In this document: positions 36,301 to 44,228 of the stretch, piece after piece
How the letters are laid out: the number at the start of each line of letters is the position of its first letter
Position numbering within the stretch: the first letter of the stretch is position 1
The notes under the pieces: generated by a model
Databases searched by the model: none
Seen by the model: only the letters and a program-made list of their open reading frames with translations
Told to the model about the DNA's origin: nothing
Translations under genes and position numbers: made by a program
NCBI GenBank assembly: GCA_903813345.2
Contig: CAIIXF020000001.1
Span: 17,193,915 to 17,257,914, forward strand
Source of the DNA: Owenia fusiformis
Taxonomy: Eukaryota > Annelida > Polychaeta > Sabellida > Oweniidae
Reading direction: 5' to 3'
DNA length: 64,000 nt

Positions 36301-36636
36301 TGTCACTAAGTATTAGTCAAAGCAGAACCCTACACATAGAGTTAAAGAATTCAAAGAAATATTCAAACAAATAAAGAATTCAAAGCCACATAGAATATAT
36401 AAAATATAAACAAATAATAAAATTAAAAGCCACATAAAACAATAACTAACTATAAAAAGCAAAATATAAAACTGTGTTGTAACATATCATAAAGAGCCAA
36501 GAATCACCAGTGTACCTCATTGATAACTAAAAAAGCAAACAAATTAAATAACAAATAAAAGCAATTCTATTTATAGCACCCACACCTCTTACCTCAATGG
36601 TATCACAAATATATCCTCCTTTTCCTTCTCCGACAT
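3158..36636 (-). CDS. SLCO4A1: SLCO4A1-like organic anion transporting polypeptide, 12 coding exons
   Basis: A 12-membrane-segment plasma-membrane carrier of the OATP/SLCO branch of the major facilitator superfamily; the family takes up large amphipathic organic anions. Joining 36593-36636, 35128-36056, 33751-34086, 32727-32891, 30601-30681, 28946-29063, 28464-28644, 27994-28187, 25933-25997, 6270-6398, 5560-5657 and 3158-3376 (minus) gives 2559 nt, 852 residues, all phases compatible and every junction GT/AG. Visible landmarks: the OATP signature at residues 366-378 (D-P-Q-W-I-G-A-W-W-T-G-F-L; the usual RW is QW), a Kazal-like cysteine-rich loop at about 572-625, and 'SFALGMQF' near 691. Wording around the first membrane segments, the Kazal loop and the segment after exon 9 recalls human SLCO4A1 most, so the subfamily call is by recollection. 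The N-terminus (~145 aa) is long, acidic and Ser/Thr/Pro-rich. Intron 9 is 19.5 kb and holds another gene and a transposon. Confidence 0.9.
4052..5486. mobile_element. ATGTCACCACC-ended element with a ~145-bp minisatellite core
   Basis: Left end ATGTCACCACC at 4052-4062 and right end GGTGGTGACAT at 5476-5486 are perfect inverted repeats. Between them are about nine copies of a 136-166-bp unit (markers CAATTTGAAGCAAG near 4076, 4162, 4318, 4467, 4614, 4750, 4912, 5049 and 5215), rich in AAGGTCAAATGTCAAATC. A CGCC/CCAACC-rich tail before the right end is shared with the five shorter copies elsewhere. It lies in OATP intron 11, between exons 11 and 12. Confidence 0.75.
5560..5657 (-). CDS. OATP exon 11: segment 12
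   Basis: Codes for GVTAGLKFVAMMFFLSVWI and the polar end 'KTQLKNNSDGAM', the last membrane segment and start of the C-tail. Acceptor TTTTTATAG, donor GCTATG|GTAAAT. The first ~32 bp of this exon plus its acceptor region have been copied about six times upstream in the gene (see the tandem array 5626-6028). I chose this copy because only it runs on to a donor that fits exon 12. Confidence 0.85.
5626..6028. repeat. ~60-bp tandem array built from the OATP exon 11 acceptor and exon start
   Basis: Unit starts (CATGGCA on plus) lie at 5626, 5687, 5747, 5808, 5870, 5930 and 5985, so spacing is 61, 60, 61, 62, 60 and 55. The 5626 copy is inside real exon 11. On the minus strand each unit reads TTTATTATTGCAG|GTGTAAC..., a polypyrimidine tract, an AG acceptor and a near copy of the first ~32 coding bases (G-V-T-x-G-L-x-F-V-A-M). 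Much of the array stays open in one frame as a ~20-residue hydrophobic repeat. It may offer alternative acceptors or be silent. Confidence 0.85.
6270..6398 (-). CDS. OATP exon 10: segment 11 and cysteine loop
   Basis: Codes for G-Y-I-P-A-P-I-M-F-G-N-V-I-D followed by 'CLLWRKQC' and 'GNCLMYD', the typical OATP stretch between segments 11 and 12 with three spaced cysteines. Acceptor TTTCCAG, donor TTTAG|GTATGT. Phase 1 at both ends. Confidence 0.92.
6399..10197. other. OATP intron 9, left part; no gene seen
   Basis: AT-rich intronic DNA between exon 10 and the SANT transposon. I see no supported exon, tandem array or clear inverted-repeat element. Confidence 0.5.
10200..10299 (+). repeat. Left 100-bp terminal inverted repeat
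   Basis: Pairs with 12098-12197 with a single mismatch (C/T within ATTATGCATTTT). It contains clustered CCGAC/CGAC words in its outer half. Similarity stops sharply inward of the run TTTATTTTTG. Confidence 0.92.
10466..11599 (-). CDS. Transposon-borne SANT/Myb-like (trihelix-type) DNA-binding protein, 3 exons
   Basis: Join of 11575-11599, 11019-11277 and 10466-10907: 726 nt, 241 residues, both introns GT/AG (donors AAAG|GTAAGT and ATTCA|GTAAGA, acceptors TTTCAG). Residues ~18-86 look like a SANT/Myb-type domain: a basic KRKRK start, then 'FFSKPEVLLLLRSYL', Trp41, and a helical end 'QLQTRLSTKLGKLVTGK'. After it come a PTPKP-type Pro/Lys-rich linker (~112-142), an acidic patch (~157-172) and seven lysines (~194-200), probably nuclear targeting. 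PIF/Harbinger elements carry a Myb-like helper beside the transposase; by analogy this could bind the TIRs. I recognise no exact family. Poly(A) signal AATAAA (minus) at 10420-10425. Confidence 0.75.
11728..11866. mobile_element. Foldback MITE, copy 2, inside the SANT transposon
   Basis: Same 139-bp hairpin, flanked by direct TTA at 11725-11727 and 11867-11869. TTA is not its own reverse complement, so this is a true 3-bp target duplication of the kind made by PIF/Harbinger elements. It lies about 130 bp upstream of the SANT gene's ATG. Confidence 0.85.
12098..12197 (-). repeat. Right 100-bp terminal inverted repeat
   Basis: Reverse complement of the left repeat. The flanking dinucleotide TA at 12198-12199 matches TA at 10198-10199. 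Confidence 0.92.
12200..13000 (-). other. 3' flank of the neurensin-like gene
   Basis: AT-rich. AATAAA on the minus strand at 12865-12870, about 130 nt after the stop, is the likely end of the neurensin-like transcript. Nothing else is recognised up to the transposon. Confidence 0.45.
13001..13792 (-). CDS. NRSN1: Neurensin-like two-pass membrane protein
   Basis: A 263-residue protein in one coding exon. The hallmark is FGVKSYLHNFYE at 68-79, very close to the YGVRSYLHxFYE motif of vertebrate neurensins (vesicular membrane proteins of neurons). Next come a basic stop-transfer (RRRR at 103-106), a membrane segment at about 112-134 (WWKVFVWIGANLLV...), a short lumenal loop and a second segment at about 166-192. 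The acidic N-tail (1-66) and ~70-residue C-tail make it longer than vertebrate proteins (about 200). An acceptor at 13872-13873 places the ATG 79 nt into a second exon. A donor at 17091 marks a likely non-coding first exon. AATAAA (minus) lies at 12865-12870. It is nested in OATP intron 9, same strand. Confidence 0.85.
   Translation of the reverse strand: MADNDDGDAIEEREQADSDSDPADPKSQAKSSKPPLEKLREVYSESDTTAKESHEAKREERSSCPDYFGVKSYLHNFYEKGVKDPAIYEDEDDFRYLIHPNPRRRRCTPIWWKVFVWIGANLLVFGVIGIIVGYSIPQQPVILDIDKQGNEIINRNAITYDFNLDICKLVGLIIFCIGGLTLTIALIFPSCLYNYCDEERKLGSESFKVRLLKDDLPSKSPLDMAIPATGNEKFVQPERKKEESIVTPEGIVKMTDEHAIIQK
13872..17091 (-). other. Probable 5' intron of the neurensin-like gene
   Basis: Bounded by the donor at 17091 and the acceptor at 13872. 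AT-rich, with a short (CAT)n run near 16098-16122 and no exon-like ORF. Confidence 0.4.
17092..17230 (-). promoter_or_regulatory. Probable first exon and promoter of the neurensin-like gene
   Basis: Minus strand shows a strong donor (ACACCAG|GTAAAGATATC, junction at 17092/17091) that can splice to the acceptor at 13872. Just upstream are a CCAAT box (GACCAATCAGA, about 17180-17190) and an RFX-type X-box at 17215-17228. No TATA is evident. Transcription start is not determined; the assignment to this gene is by position only. Confidence 0.4.
17215..17228 (+). promoter_or_regulatory. X-box (RFX-factor site) candidate
   Basis: GTTGCCGTGGAAAC matches the split-palindrome X-box pattern (GTTGCC-NN-GGNAAC with one off-consensus base). 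It sits about 120 bp upstream of the donor of the presumed first exon of the neurensin-like gene. Confidence 0.4.
17757..19065. repeat. Tandem ~338-bp repeat with TCTGTCCG lead-in
   Basis: Starts with the hairpin AGCTCACATGGTGAGCT and a (CTGTCCGT)n run (17793-17838), then four copies of a unit beginning AACCTCTGTCGATAGGATTC at about 17861, 18013, 18351 and 18690 (spacing ~152, 338, 339; the first copy is truncated). It ends near TCACCTTGTGAGCC, an inverted partner of the start. No ORF. In OATP intron 9, upstream of the presumed neurensin promoter. Confidence 0.75.
19432..19739. mobile_element. ATGTCACCACC-ended element, copy 2
   Basis: Starts ATGTCACCACC and ends GGTGGTGACAT, with the family's TTTGTTACAG and CCAAC-rich interior followed by unrelated sequence. 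308 bp, in OATP intron 9. Confidence 0.65.
20405..20517. mobile_element. ATGTCACCACC-ended element, copy 3
   Basis: 113 bp. Left ATGTCACCACC, right TGTGGTGACAT, preceded by the shared GGCATTAACATG. The interior carries TTTGTTACAGATG and CCATAACAATATGTCAC like the other copies. Confidence 0.65.
21113..21244. mobile_element. 132-bp MITE with CAGGGGG(T/C)CATTAACAG ends
   Basis: Left CAGGGGGTCATTAACAGTAACTT is an inverted match to the right end (AAGTTTCTGTTAATGGCCCCCAG on plus), about 34 bp with a few mismatches. A further solo end (GGGGGCCATTAACAGAAA) lies near 20680. Confidence 0.65.
22129..22316. mobile_element. ATGTCACCACC-ended element, copy 4
   Basis: 188 bp. The left end is slightly mutated (ATTTCACCACC), the right end is TGTGGTGACAT. 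The interior includes CTTAAAGTCAGATTTGAA, which is the unit amplified in the 4052-5486 copy, so that minisatellite comes from an ordinary part of the element. Confidence 0.65.
23978..24115. mobile_element. TACAGTAAAACC-ended MITE, right end degraded
   Basis: Starts ACAGTTAAACCTGTAAG, with three GTGGAACAC words and AGACCAAGTGACTTAATG. The right terminus is not clear. It is in OATP intron 9. Confidence 0.5.
25933..25997 (-). CDS. OATP exon 9: short exon with family motif
   Basis: A 65-nt exon coding for RSVNEEERSFALGMQFIIF and RFF, matching the very conserved OATP stretch before segment 11 (E-x-x-S-F-A-L-G-x-Q). Acceptor TTTACAG, donor TTTG|GTAAGT. The next coding exon is 19.5 kb away, yet phase and family alignment continue smoothly into it. 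Confidence 0.9.
27829..27963. mobile_element. ATGTCACCACC-ended element, copy 5 (decayed)
   Basis: 135 bp with left ATGTCAACATC and right GGTGTTGACAT. Shared TTTGTTACA and CCAAACACCAACC interior. It ends about 30 bp from OATP exon 8. Confidence 0.55.
27994..28187 (-). CDS. OATP exon 8: end of loop 5 and segment 10
   Basis: Residues 619-682 plus two bases. Starts with the last Kazal-region cysteines (NYSHCKC), then a polar stretch with further cysteines, then membrane segment 10 (about 647-668) and 'QIPLLMLTMR'. Acceptor TTTTCAG, donor ATGAG|GTACAG. A 135-bp ATGTCACCACC-family element ends 30 bp beyond the donor. Confidence 0.92.
28464..28644 (-). CDS. OATP exon 7: Kazal-like cysteine-rich loop
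   Basis: Residues 558-618. Cysteines at 572, 576, 578, 587, 598 and 602 are spaced like the Kazal-type domain of OATP extracellular loop 5 (C-x3-C-x-C ... P-I-C-G-x-x-G-M-x-Y-x-S-P-C-H-A-G-C). Two sequons (NLT near 567, NYS at the exon 8 junction) fit an extracellular, glycosylated loop. Acceptor TTTTACAG, donor ACA|GTAAGA. Confidence 0.92.
28946..29063 (-). CDS. OATP exon 6: segment 9 and start of large outer loop
   Basis: Encodes a hydrophobic segment at about 520-541 and then 'GCDNPKFAGATRPYFNR/S', the start of extracellular loop 5, with a Cys at 543. Acceptor GTTCCAG, donor AACAG|GTAGGT. Ends in phase 2. Confidence 0.9.
30048..30578. mobile_element. 531-bp element with ~190-bp inverted-repeat arms
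   Basis: Arms 30048-~30243 and ~30385-30578 are inverted copies at roughly 85-90% by eye, starting CGACCCCTTTA. They share ACAATGTCGGAGAATGAACT, TTTTAGAATTCTTTTTAT and GTTTATCGGCAGAACGAAGA. No clear target duplication. It lies in OATP intron 5 and ends 22 bp from exon 5. Confidence 0.75.
30601..30681 (-). CDS. OATP exon 5: segment 8 (short exon)
   Basis: An 81-nt exon coding for a Gly-rich hydrophobic segment (CVAIPGAFIGIIVGGY) and the basic end 'IYQKFNFSTKG'. Acceptor TATATAG, donor AAAG|GTAAGT. Its 3' edge is only about 22 bp from a 531-bp inverted-repeat element lying in intron 5. Confidence 0.9.
31690..31862. mobile_element. TACAGTAAAACC-ended MITE, diverged
   Basis: Starts TACAGTAAAACCTGTCTAA and ends ACAGGTTTTACTAT. 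The interior is diverged. It is in OATP intron 4. Confidence 0.65.
32727..32891 (-). CDS. OATP exon 4: segment 7
   Basis: Starts with DIPKSMWKLCKNP, the loop-to-membrane boundary found in OATPs, followed by a segment rich in small residues and 'KYLETQFG' leading into segment 8. Acceptor TTTGCAG, donor ACAG|GTATGT. Phases 1 in and 1 out. Confidence 0.92.
33751..34086 (-). CDS. OATP exon 3: segments 5-6 and family signature
   Basis: Encodes membrane segment 5 (about 328-350), the OATP signature D-x-x-W-I-G-A-W-W-x-G-F-L at 366-378 that opens segment 6, and most of the long central cytoplasmic loop (Lys/Glu-rich, about 395-436). Acceptor TTGCAG directly 5' of 34086 and donor G|GTAGAA at 33750. 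The phase-1 start completes an Ala codon with exon 2. Confidence 0.92.
34381..34506. mobile_element. 126-bp MITE with AGAGGTTTCGCACAAT ends
   Basis: Perfect 16-bp inverted ends AGAGGTTTCGCACAAT / ATTGTGCGAAACCTCT around a short unique core. It lies in OATP intron 2. Confidence 0.65.
35128..36056 (-). CDS. OATP exon 2: N-tail and membrane segments 1-4
   Basis: The largest coding exon, residues 15-325. It encodes an acidic, Ser/Thr/Pro-rich cytoplasmic tail, a Cys-rich stretch (CGIGRCRPMCLQQC) just before the first membrane segment, then four hydrophobic segments at about 147-169, 186-208, 216-236 and 283-305. The short loop after segment 2 has the MFS-type basic pattern (GSTRHIPK). Acceptor TTTCAG at 36057-36058, donor G|GTGAGC at 35127. 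Confidence 0.92.
36593..36636 (-). CDS. OATP exon 1 (start codon)
   Basis: Codes for MSEKEKEDIFVIPL plus two bases of the next codon. The exon has an AG acceptor just 5' (exon edge about 36662) and a clean AG|GTAAGAG donor at 36592. The two leftover bases join exon 2 to make AGT (Ser), which keeps the frame. I chose this start because exon 2 begins at an acceptor and its upstream in-frame Met codons lie in intron sequence. The alternative first Met in exon 2 would shorten the protein by about 46 residues. Confidence 0.75.
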
Positions 36637-38938
36637 TATATCATTTGATATTTAATATATACCTGTAAAGAAAGTCATCAATTCATAGAGAATATTCCAG
36701 CCATTGCTTTATGACTCATTCTTATGCTGGCTGAGCCGTGAATGTGCATGTACTTTATAGCGTATAGAACTTCCTGCACAGATCAATTGTAACATAACGA
36801 TTAGATCAAAATAGAACTTGTTGTCCACCGTTATTAACTCCATTGAATAAACATGTCTCCCAATAAAAGATTTTCCTATTTGTAAAGATCATCGTTTGAT
36901 TTCAACTTCTGAGAAGCAATATTATAGTGTGATATTGTGTGCTCATGACCTAAAACTTTTGAGTCGTAACCCAAACACACTGTGTAAACAGAATCAAAAT
37001 ATTCAACACGAATCACCTGCATATATGAACTTTACTTTGTAGGTGTTATAATAACGGTTTAATATTTGATGATTGGTATACTGATCTAATTTATCATGAA
37101 AAAGTGGGTTTATTGATCATAATGTCTTCACGCAGGATGGATCAATATGTTATATAAAAGGTACAATGATTCTGTAATACCCCTCCAGCCTTCTTGAAAG
37201 TAAAATGTAGATTGTATCTCAAAACAAAAACAAATGTTGAACTCGTATAATATAACTCTCTATTTTTGGATTTCTAATTGGCATTACCTCTAAAAATAAA
37301 GGTGCTTATATTCATCCAAACAAATGTTTCTTTCAAGTAGAAAATATATCTGAAATCTCTAAGATCGCACATTCCAACGTTGCTACAAATAGATTCAAGT
37401 TATTCCCTTCCAATAGATTTCCTTTTACCCTTTGCATTCATTCGATTTCACTTCTTAAAAGAGAGCTTCGTCTTTTTAACTAGACTCTGCACACAGGGTA
37501 ATTTTCTTTTAGGTTTTCCTGTTTTTCTCACTAATGATGCAGCAATCTGTATGCGAGGATATACAAATGTTTTACATTTCATACATTTGAATGAATACAG
37601 TTAAATTATTTGATTACAAAAATTGTTGTTTTGGGGAAAATGAAGAGATGAAGAAAGTAAAATATCATTTATCCCCAATAAGTGGATATATCATGATTAA
37701 ACGCTTTTGTGAAGTTTGTGCCAGCTTAGACTGTCCCGGGCTAGTTCTTAGATCTACTCAATTGTACTTGTATATCCTCTCTTAAAGAGGAAATATTTTT
37801 ATAGGCAATTCTCATAAAATACATGCATTGGTGTTAATAACATTCATCCAAGGGAAGAACTACAGCTATTAGATAATCATTACATAGTCTATACATGTAG
37901 TAATATCTGAGAACATCCTTGGTCAAGGTGATCACTGTATACAGTCTGTCATTCCATGTAATTTCATGGTTGATTGAAAAATGATCAAGGTAACTGTTTA
38001 ACTACTGATGATTGATGACTGGGCCATTCTGACATCAATCAGGCAAAATAAAGCGATCTTTGAAGCATTTGATCATTGTGTAAAATGATCAGTCCATTTG
38101 AAAATGGGACGACTTCAGGATATCAGCAGGCAGATGTTGAAAGTTATTACCCACGTAATCATCTAATATATCTGCATATTTGTGTAGGAATTGCAATACA
38201 TGTATTTAAAAGAACAATATTGACTAACTTATGATCTTAAACAATGTGGGTATGAATTAAAGAAGTACAAAGACTTATACATGCTAAAGACTATGTAGAT
38301 GCTTATACTCATGGGGTCATTTATAGTCTCTAGAAAATCTAGTTTTTTACTCTTTCGGATTATCTTAAAACAGGGAATGCAAGAAATACTTTATACAGGT
38401 AGCATTTCTTCATCAAAGGTAGCACTTATTATTGCATTCTACATCCAAAAATAAACCCTTCCAGGAAGCGTTTTGAAAACAGCAAAATTAAGAGGGAATC
38501 ATGCAATTTATCATTATCATAGCCGTTATAATACAGCATTCAATGCTACATTGTTTACAGCATATGGATATTTTTGCATTTTCATTTGAACACATGAATA
38601 AATATACATGTAGTATTATCAATAGTCAATTACAAAGACTGTATAAGTGCACATTCACCTGCAACCTAGAGGCCAGTGTAAAAGTCTAGCTCTTCTTATA
38701 AGAGATATATACAAAGTCAAACTCTTAATGAAGATGGATTTCCAACAAATTAATTTAATGTTGAGCAACTTACCAATAATTATGTTTAAGTATGTTCTTT
38801 GATATCCATCATATTTTCCTTTCACTCTTTATGACATCTTAAGTCAACAGATTTAACATTTGTTCAGTTCACCAACAAGTTGTTTCTTCAATTGCTGCAA
38901 ATACATGTTTAAAACAGATCAATGGGTGAAATCTCAAG

Positions 38939-39125
38939 TACAGTAAAACCTGTATAAAAGGAATACCTTTGGTTACAGTAAAAATGTTCCCTTTAAGAGG
39001 TTTTCATGTACAGGGGTTCATTTAACATTAAGTCAATTGGTCATGTGAAAGTGTTCTACTTACAGAGGTGTTCCACTTACTGATTCCAATTTACAGAGGT
39101 GTTTCACTTTACAGGTTTTACTGTA
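38939..39125. mobile_element. TACAGTAAAACCTGT MITE, best-preserved copy
   Basis: 187 bp with perfect 15-bp terminal inverted repeats TACAGTAAAACCTGT / ACAGGTTTTACTGTA. The interior has repeated AGAGGTGTTCCACTTA words and ATTAAGTCAA. Confidence 0.8.
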
Positions 39126-40489
39126 CTGTTTATACATAATACATGGGCAAATTATATCAGGGCCCGTACAAGGTTGTATGACCCATGTTCACTCTATGTA
39201 AATTAACGTAATTGCTCGTACTATACGAGCCTCATAAGAGCTTGTGATTATGAGGCCTGTCAGAACCTGTGAAAATGAGCCCTGTACCCATACAGACCCG
39301 TATGAGGGGTGTGCTATTTTTCTTTATACTGGCTCGTAATTTTCGAGCCTCGTTCAAGCTTTTACGGGGCTTGGTATAATTTACCTGTGTAGATACCCAT
39401 CAATTTTGTATGACATCATCACCAAGTAGAAAATATGTCATGTCAAGGTGACCAAAATCCTGTTGTTTCCAAAGGATTGCAAAACGTTTTTAATATCACT
39501 CTTCTGCACATGAGCCTAATTTTGTCACAGTCATACAATAGCACTCATTTATTCTATTTTTTATCTATTGATTCATATTAATGTAATAATAACTGATATG
39601 ATGAACAATATTCATTATTTTATGTTGTTCACAATATAGTAAATGAATACACTGTAAAAGATTCATCCTTCATTGCATTCATTATTTTCTAATAGCATAA
39701 TTATTACATTTGCAACCTTAAACTTGTTTGTAAAGTCATCCATGAAATATACTGACCATTCATGTAACCCTTTTTATAATATAAATCATCTTATTTAGCC
39801 AAAAAAGAATTACTTCATCCCTTTAGGGGTCTTAACGCAATTAAAAAACATATATGTACAATAACTATACTACATAGTACATATGCACTGTATTTATAGT
39901 GTATGAATTACATCAACCATTACATTGAATGCTCATCAAATTGCTGGTCATCTGCCATAAATTTATAACATTTTTAACATTAAATTGTTTATAAAGTAAG
40001 TAGTATCATTTCTATTTAATGTTCACATGGATATCTTTTTTTAATTTACAAGATTGGAGAACGTTTTCAGAATTTCAGATACTCAGCTCTATTCTTATTT
40101 GGCCTGAGCAGCCTTTCTTGCTTGAAGATCTTGATATAACCCTACAGGAAAACATGTTTACGGGGAATGCGTCCCATACTGGCTGAAACCATTCCTTGTA
40201 GAGGAGTGCTCCTTAAAGGTGTTCCCCAAAAAGGTTTATTGTGTTATATTAACTCTGACCTTGACAGTTGACACACAAATGATCCTATAAAATGAAATTT
40301 AAGAATACATCCAAGATATAAAATAAGAGCTTGGACAAAGAAACATTTTGGTGGATTCCTTGAAAAACATTGTGATTCTGTATCACACCTTGTCAAAATG
40401 ACCTGTATAATGAATAGCATAATTTATATAATTTTCATGATTTTAATTAGCCATATTTAATGAAATGTAATATTTTTCTTAGTCTCAAG

Positions 40490-40654
40490 TAGAGTAAAAC
40501 CTGGCTAAGTGGAACACCTTTGGTTACCTCTAAAAATGTTTCACTTGGGAAGTGTTCCACTTACAGAGGTTCTTTTAACATTAAGTCAAATGGTCCGGAG
40601 ACTCTGAAAAGTGGTCCACTAACAGAGGTGTTTCAGTTTACAGTTTCAACTGTA
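40490..40654. mobile_element. TACAGTAAAACC-ended MITE
   Basis: 165 bp: starts TAGAGTAAAACCTGG, ends CAGTTTCAACTGTA, with the shared AAGTGGAACACC and ACATTAAGTCAAATGGTC interior. Confidence 0.7.
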
Positions 40655-41742
40655 TTTACATATTTACAAGATCAATTATTATAGAATTATTCTGAAGGTG
40701 CAGCACAATCTTAGATATTTGAAAATCCACTGACGGAGTAAAACATCTAGTCATGCTCTGTATGCCTTTGTTCATCTCATAGCAGGGCTAGATTTAATTA
40801 TTTGACATATTGAATTCCAATTTAGCGAAAGTGTTTTTCATCCTGAAGTCTATAGTAAATCAATCTACCCTAAAGTATATATGACCTCTCAATAAAATAC
40901 AATAAAAAATGTCAAAATAAATCGGCAAACATGCTGTCTAACTGATTGAAAAATAACAATTTTGCAAGGTGTAAAATTGGTAAAATCAGAAACAAACGAT
41001 AAAAAACTGCAACTTGAGAATTGAGATACGACAATAAAAATTGTATTATGAGCTATTTATTGTCTAACTAATGGGTGACTGTTTATACAAAAATGATGGT
41101 GCATAAAGGTGCTTCCTTGTGCCTCATAAAGTATCGCTGAGTGTGATATTACTACAGAGAAAGGGCTTAATCCTCAATGAATAATAGATTTAATGCAATT
41201 CTCCCTTCCCTTACTTTGATGTAACTTTGGAGTCAATACTCTAGATAAATAGAAAATGATTGCATGCAGTCGGTCAACCACATACATTTTGAGGTTTAAA
41301 AATGAACATGCCAGAAATGCATCAAAATACAAGAGGCTACACAGTTGTTAGCCAAACCCAAAGAATATACAATTACCTTAGGTCTCTAACATATTATATG
41401 TATTTTTAATTCAGTTCTTTTCTATAAAATCTTTAATGCATGATTATTGGAGTTAAATAGGAACATTTGAAAAAATCAACGACAGATGCTGTCAAAAATT
41501 ATTCTCTCTCTGAGGGAGAACTTTAGAAAACAACTTTTCAAATTGATAGCTATGATTTTTGCAGGTTTAAGCTACATTTGAGCTCCTGATAGCTCAAATT
41601 ATTTAAATAAATAATTCAATGCTTCCAAAATGATTGATAAGATAAGGTTTGGGATAATATCTAAATTGCAATGATTGATATTAATGATATTCTAAAACTG
41701 TAATGTTCAGACTCTGCTATAACAAAATTAGTGTTCTCTCAC

Positions 41743-41830
41743 CTTGATCTTGGAGCACTACAATTTGCCAACGACCCGACCTCGACCTCCTCGCAAGTCA
41801 AACTGAACAACACAACACAACAGAATACAA
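41743..41830 (-). other. Possible non-coding first exon (OATP?)
   Basis: Minus strand has GC-richer sequence (GCGAGGAGGTCGAGGTCGGG) ending in a good donor CCAAGATCAAG|GTGAGAG. It could splice to the acceptor at 36663-36664 just before OATP exon 1. Only the donor and position support it. Confidence 0.3.
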
Positions 41831-43918
41831 TATTAAAACCATTACTTAACAATGGAAGATCACAATGAACACTTCTTAATACCTCTCCGAAACAAAGCAA
41901 AGAAAGTTTTAGAACATTTAAATAAACAGGTTTATTAAAGGGCTCCTATTCAAAGTTTACAGTTAAAGGAAATTCATAATTAGCTCATTGTGGGTATCAT
42001 TATATTCATAATCTAGATTATCCCTTTAGTGCATGAATAAAGTTTGAAAGGGTCATCTGTGTATAACAAGTACACTCGTACTTATTTTGAAAAATATACA
42101 GGCTGGGCCAAAAGTGGTAAAAAGGTTTTGATTTCCATTTTTATGCTTCTGAACAGACGTAATGCTAACTCGGGAGAAAAAATTCCAATAGTAGCAAATC
42201 CAAGAACAAAACATTTTTTCAAATCACTCATAATTTTGAACTCAACATGATAGCAATTTTGAAAATCAGTGGCTAATTTTACATCTAAAGTTCAAAATCC
42301 AAAATTTGTTTTGAATGTCCTAAACAAGGATGCAAGATTGTGTTTTATAACCACTTGGGCAAAGCAAAATTAACTTTTACTTATTCAGATTCAATGAAGG
42401 ACCATTGACATTTTTATTAGGACAAGACAACCCCAAAAACAAATACATATAATTATGTCAAAATGCTTTTCTTACATTTTGTCTTATAAGTGAAGTAGCT
42501 TCATCACAGTAAAAACAAGTTTTAACATCTGTTTGCTGATTTGAAGAGTATAAAGGTGTGTTTCTCGTATTTGTTAGCTCATATCCTTTGCCCTTCCTTA
42601 ATCAATCAAATTCAATCTTTACAATTACATGTATTCCCTTTTGTTGAATTCATGAAATCAATTTTCTCAATTCAATTGACCCCCTTGCTAACCATTTATT
42701 TCCCCCCTCCGTCTCTGTTTCCCAATTCCCCATTGCTCAATTTCATCAATGTCAAGTATTTCGTAAATAGACTCTCCTCAATTTCATCATTCCTTATTGT
42801 AAATTACACTATTTTATCACTTTCTATAATTAATTTTGTATACACCACATTGCTCAATCGTATCATTCCCCATTCTGATACTCACAGCATCTTTCTGTTT
42901 CACCAGAAACATGCATCTCAAGACAGAGAAGAAATGAGATACCATGGTTTATCATGATGATCATTCCCCATTAATACCCCAACCCTTAATTTCATATAAT
43001 TGCCCATTGCTCCATTAATCCACATTCACTTAATTTAATAGAATTATTAAGCTAAATAATTCATTCAACTCAAATCGCTCTGCTCAATCAATTCAACCAA
43101 TCACACTATTTACTAAAGTAAAACTAATCCTAATAGCTCAAAGTATCTTTATCTCTCCTTCCCCTATTGAAACGGCATTGTATTTCACATATGGCTAACC
43201 GCAATGAAAATGGCTCATCATTAAACAGTTTTATTAACACTTGCCAAGTTGGCTTGTTTTATATGAGTACAAATGTACTTAGATTTAACCAGTGGCTACT
43301 TACCAGTTCTATATTAATTTTTCTGTTTTAATGAGCATCCTTGTTGAAAGTACCATAATGAGCATTCCACATGTAAGTGTGAAATATGTAAGACACATTA
43401 CTACTTAGCTAACACTTTAAAACACTTCTTTCATGCATGATGATGATGCATGATGCAGGATCATTTCAATTGTTTTTCATTATCTAATGATATACTATAT
43501 TTTATAACGCTAGAATGCCATAAAGACTGAATCTAAAGGTACGAGAATACAGACCAGACCTGTTCATAATTTCTGCCAGTTGCGCAATAGCAAGACAACC
43601 AAAAGTACAAATAACAAGTTTCTAATTATTGCTCGATGCAAGACAGTATGGGACAAGTAACATCAAAATAAAGAAAATTGACCATCCTAATCATATAGTA
43701 CTAATGTATACCATATGTGTCTCAATTTATTGTATATGTATGTAGGTCTATTTCAAAGAAGACCAGAATCAAACTATTTTAAAGGGTAAAACAGATCTAG
43801 GTGAACTGAAGATAACCTGATATTTATTGTTCAGAATTTACAATTAAGAGATCCTGTTTAGTTGAAGGGGCTCACATCTAGGCTTGGACCTGGACCTGCC
43901 TAGTATAAGTACAATATG

Positions 43919-44228
43919 TACAGTATAACCTATATTTGTGGAACATGCTTGGTACCTCAATATAATCTTCCGCTTGGGAGGTGTTCCACTTTACATTAAG
44001 TTTTAAGTAACAGAACTTTTAGAAGTGGTCCACTTATGCCTGGGTCACATTTGCTCCGATCCATCAGCCGGCACCTGGCCGAGTGAGTGTTTTGTTCAAT
44101 ATTATATTCAATTCTGAACAAAATAATCAATCGGCCGGGCGCCGTAGTGAAAATCGGAGCAAATGTGACAAAGGCATTATGGAGGTATTCCATTTGCAGA
44201 GATGTTCCACTTTGCAAGTTTCACTGTA
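43919..44228. mobile_element. TACAGTAAAACC-ended MITE, copy interrupted by the foldback MITE
   Basis: Starts TACAGTATAACC and ends GTTTCACTGTA, with the family interior (GTGGAACA..., GGTGTTCCACTT). Removing the 140-bp hairpin and one TTA leaves about 167 bp, the size of the other copies. Confidence 0.65.
44037..44176. mobile_element. Foldback MITE, copy 3, inserted in another MITE
   Basis: 140-bp hairpin flanked by direct TTA (44034-44036 and 44177-44179). The host element's GTGGTCCACTT sequence resumes on both sides, showing nested insertion. Confidence 0.85.

Noticed and set aside
42541-42957. 138-codon plus-strand ORF
   Set aside because: Composition follows the pyrimidine-rich repetitive tract; no motif, splice context or homology recognised.
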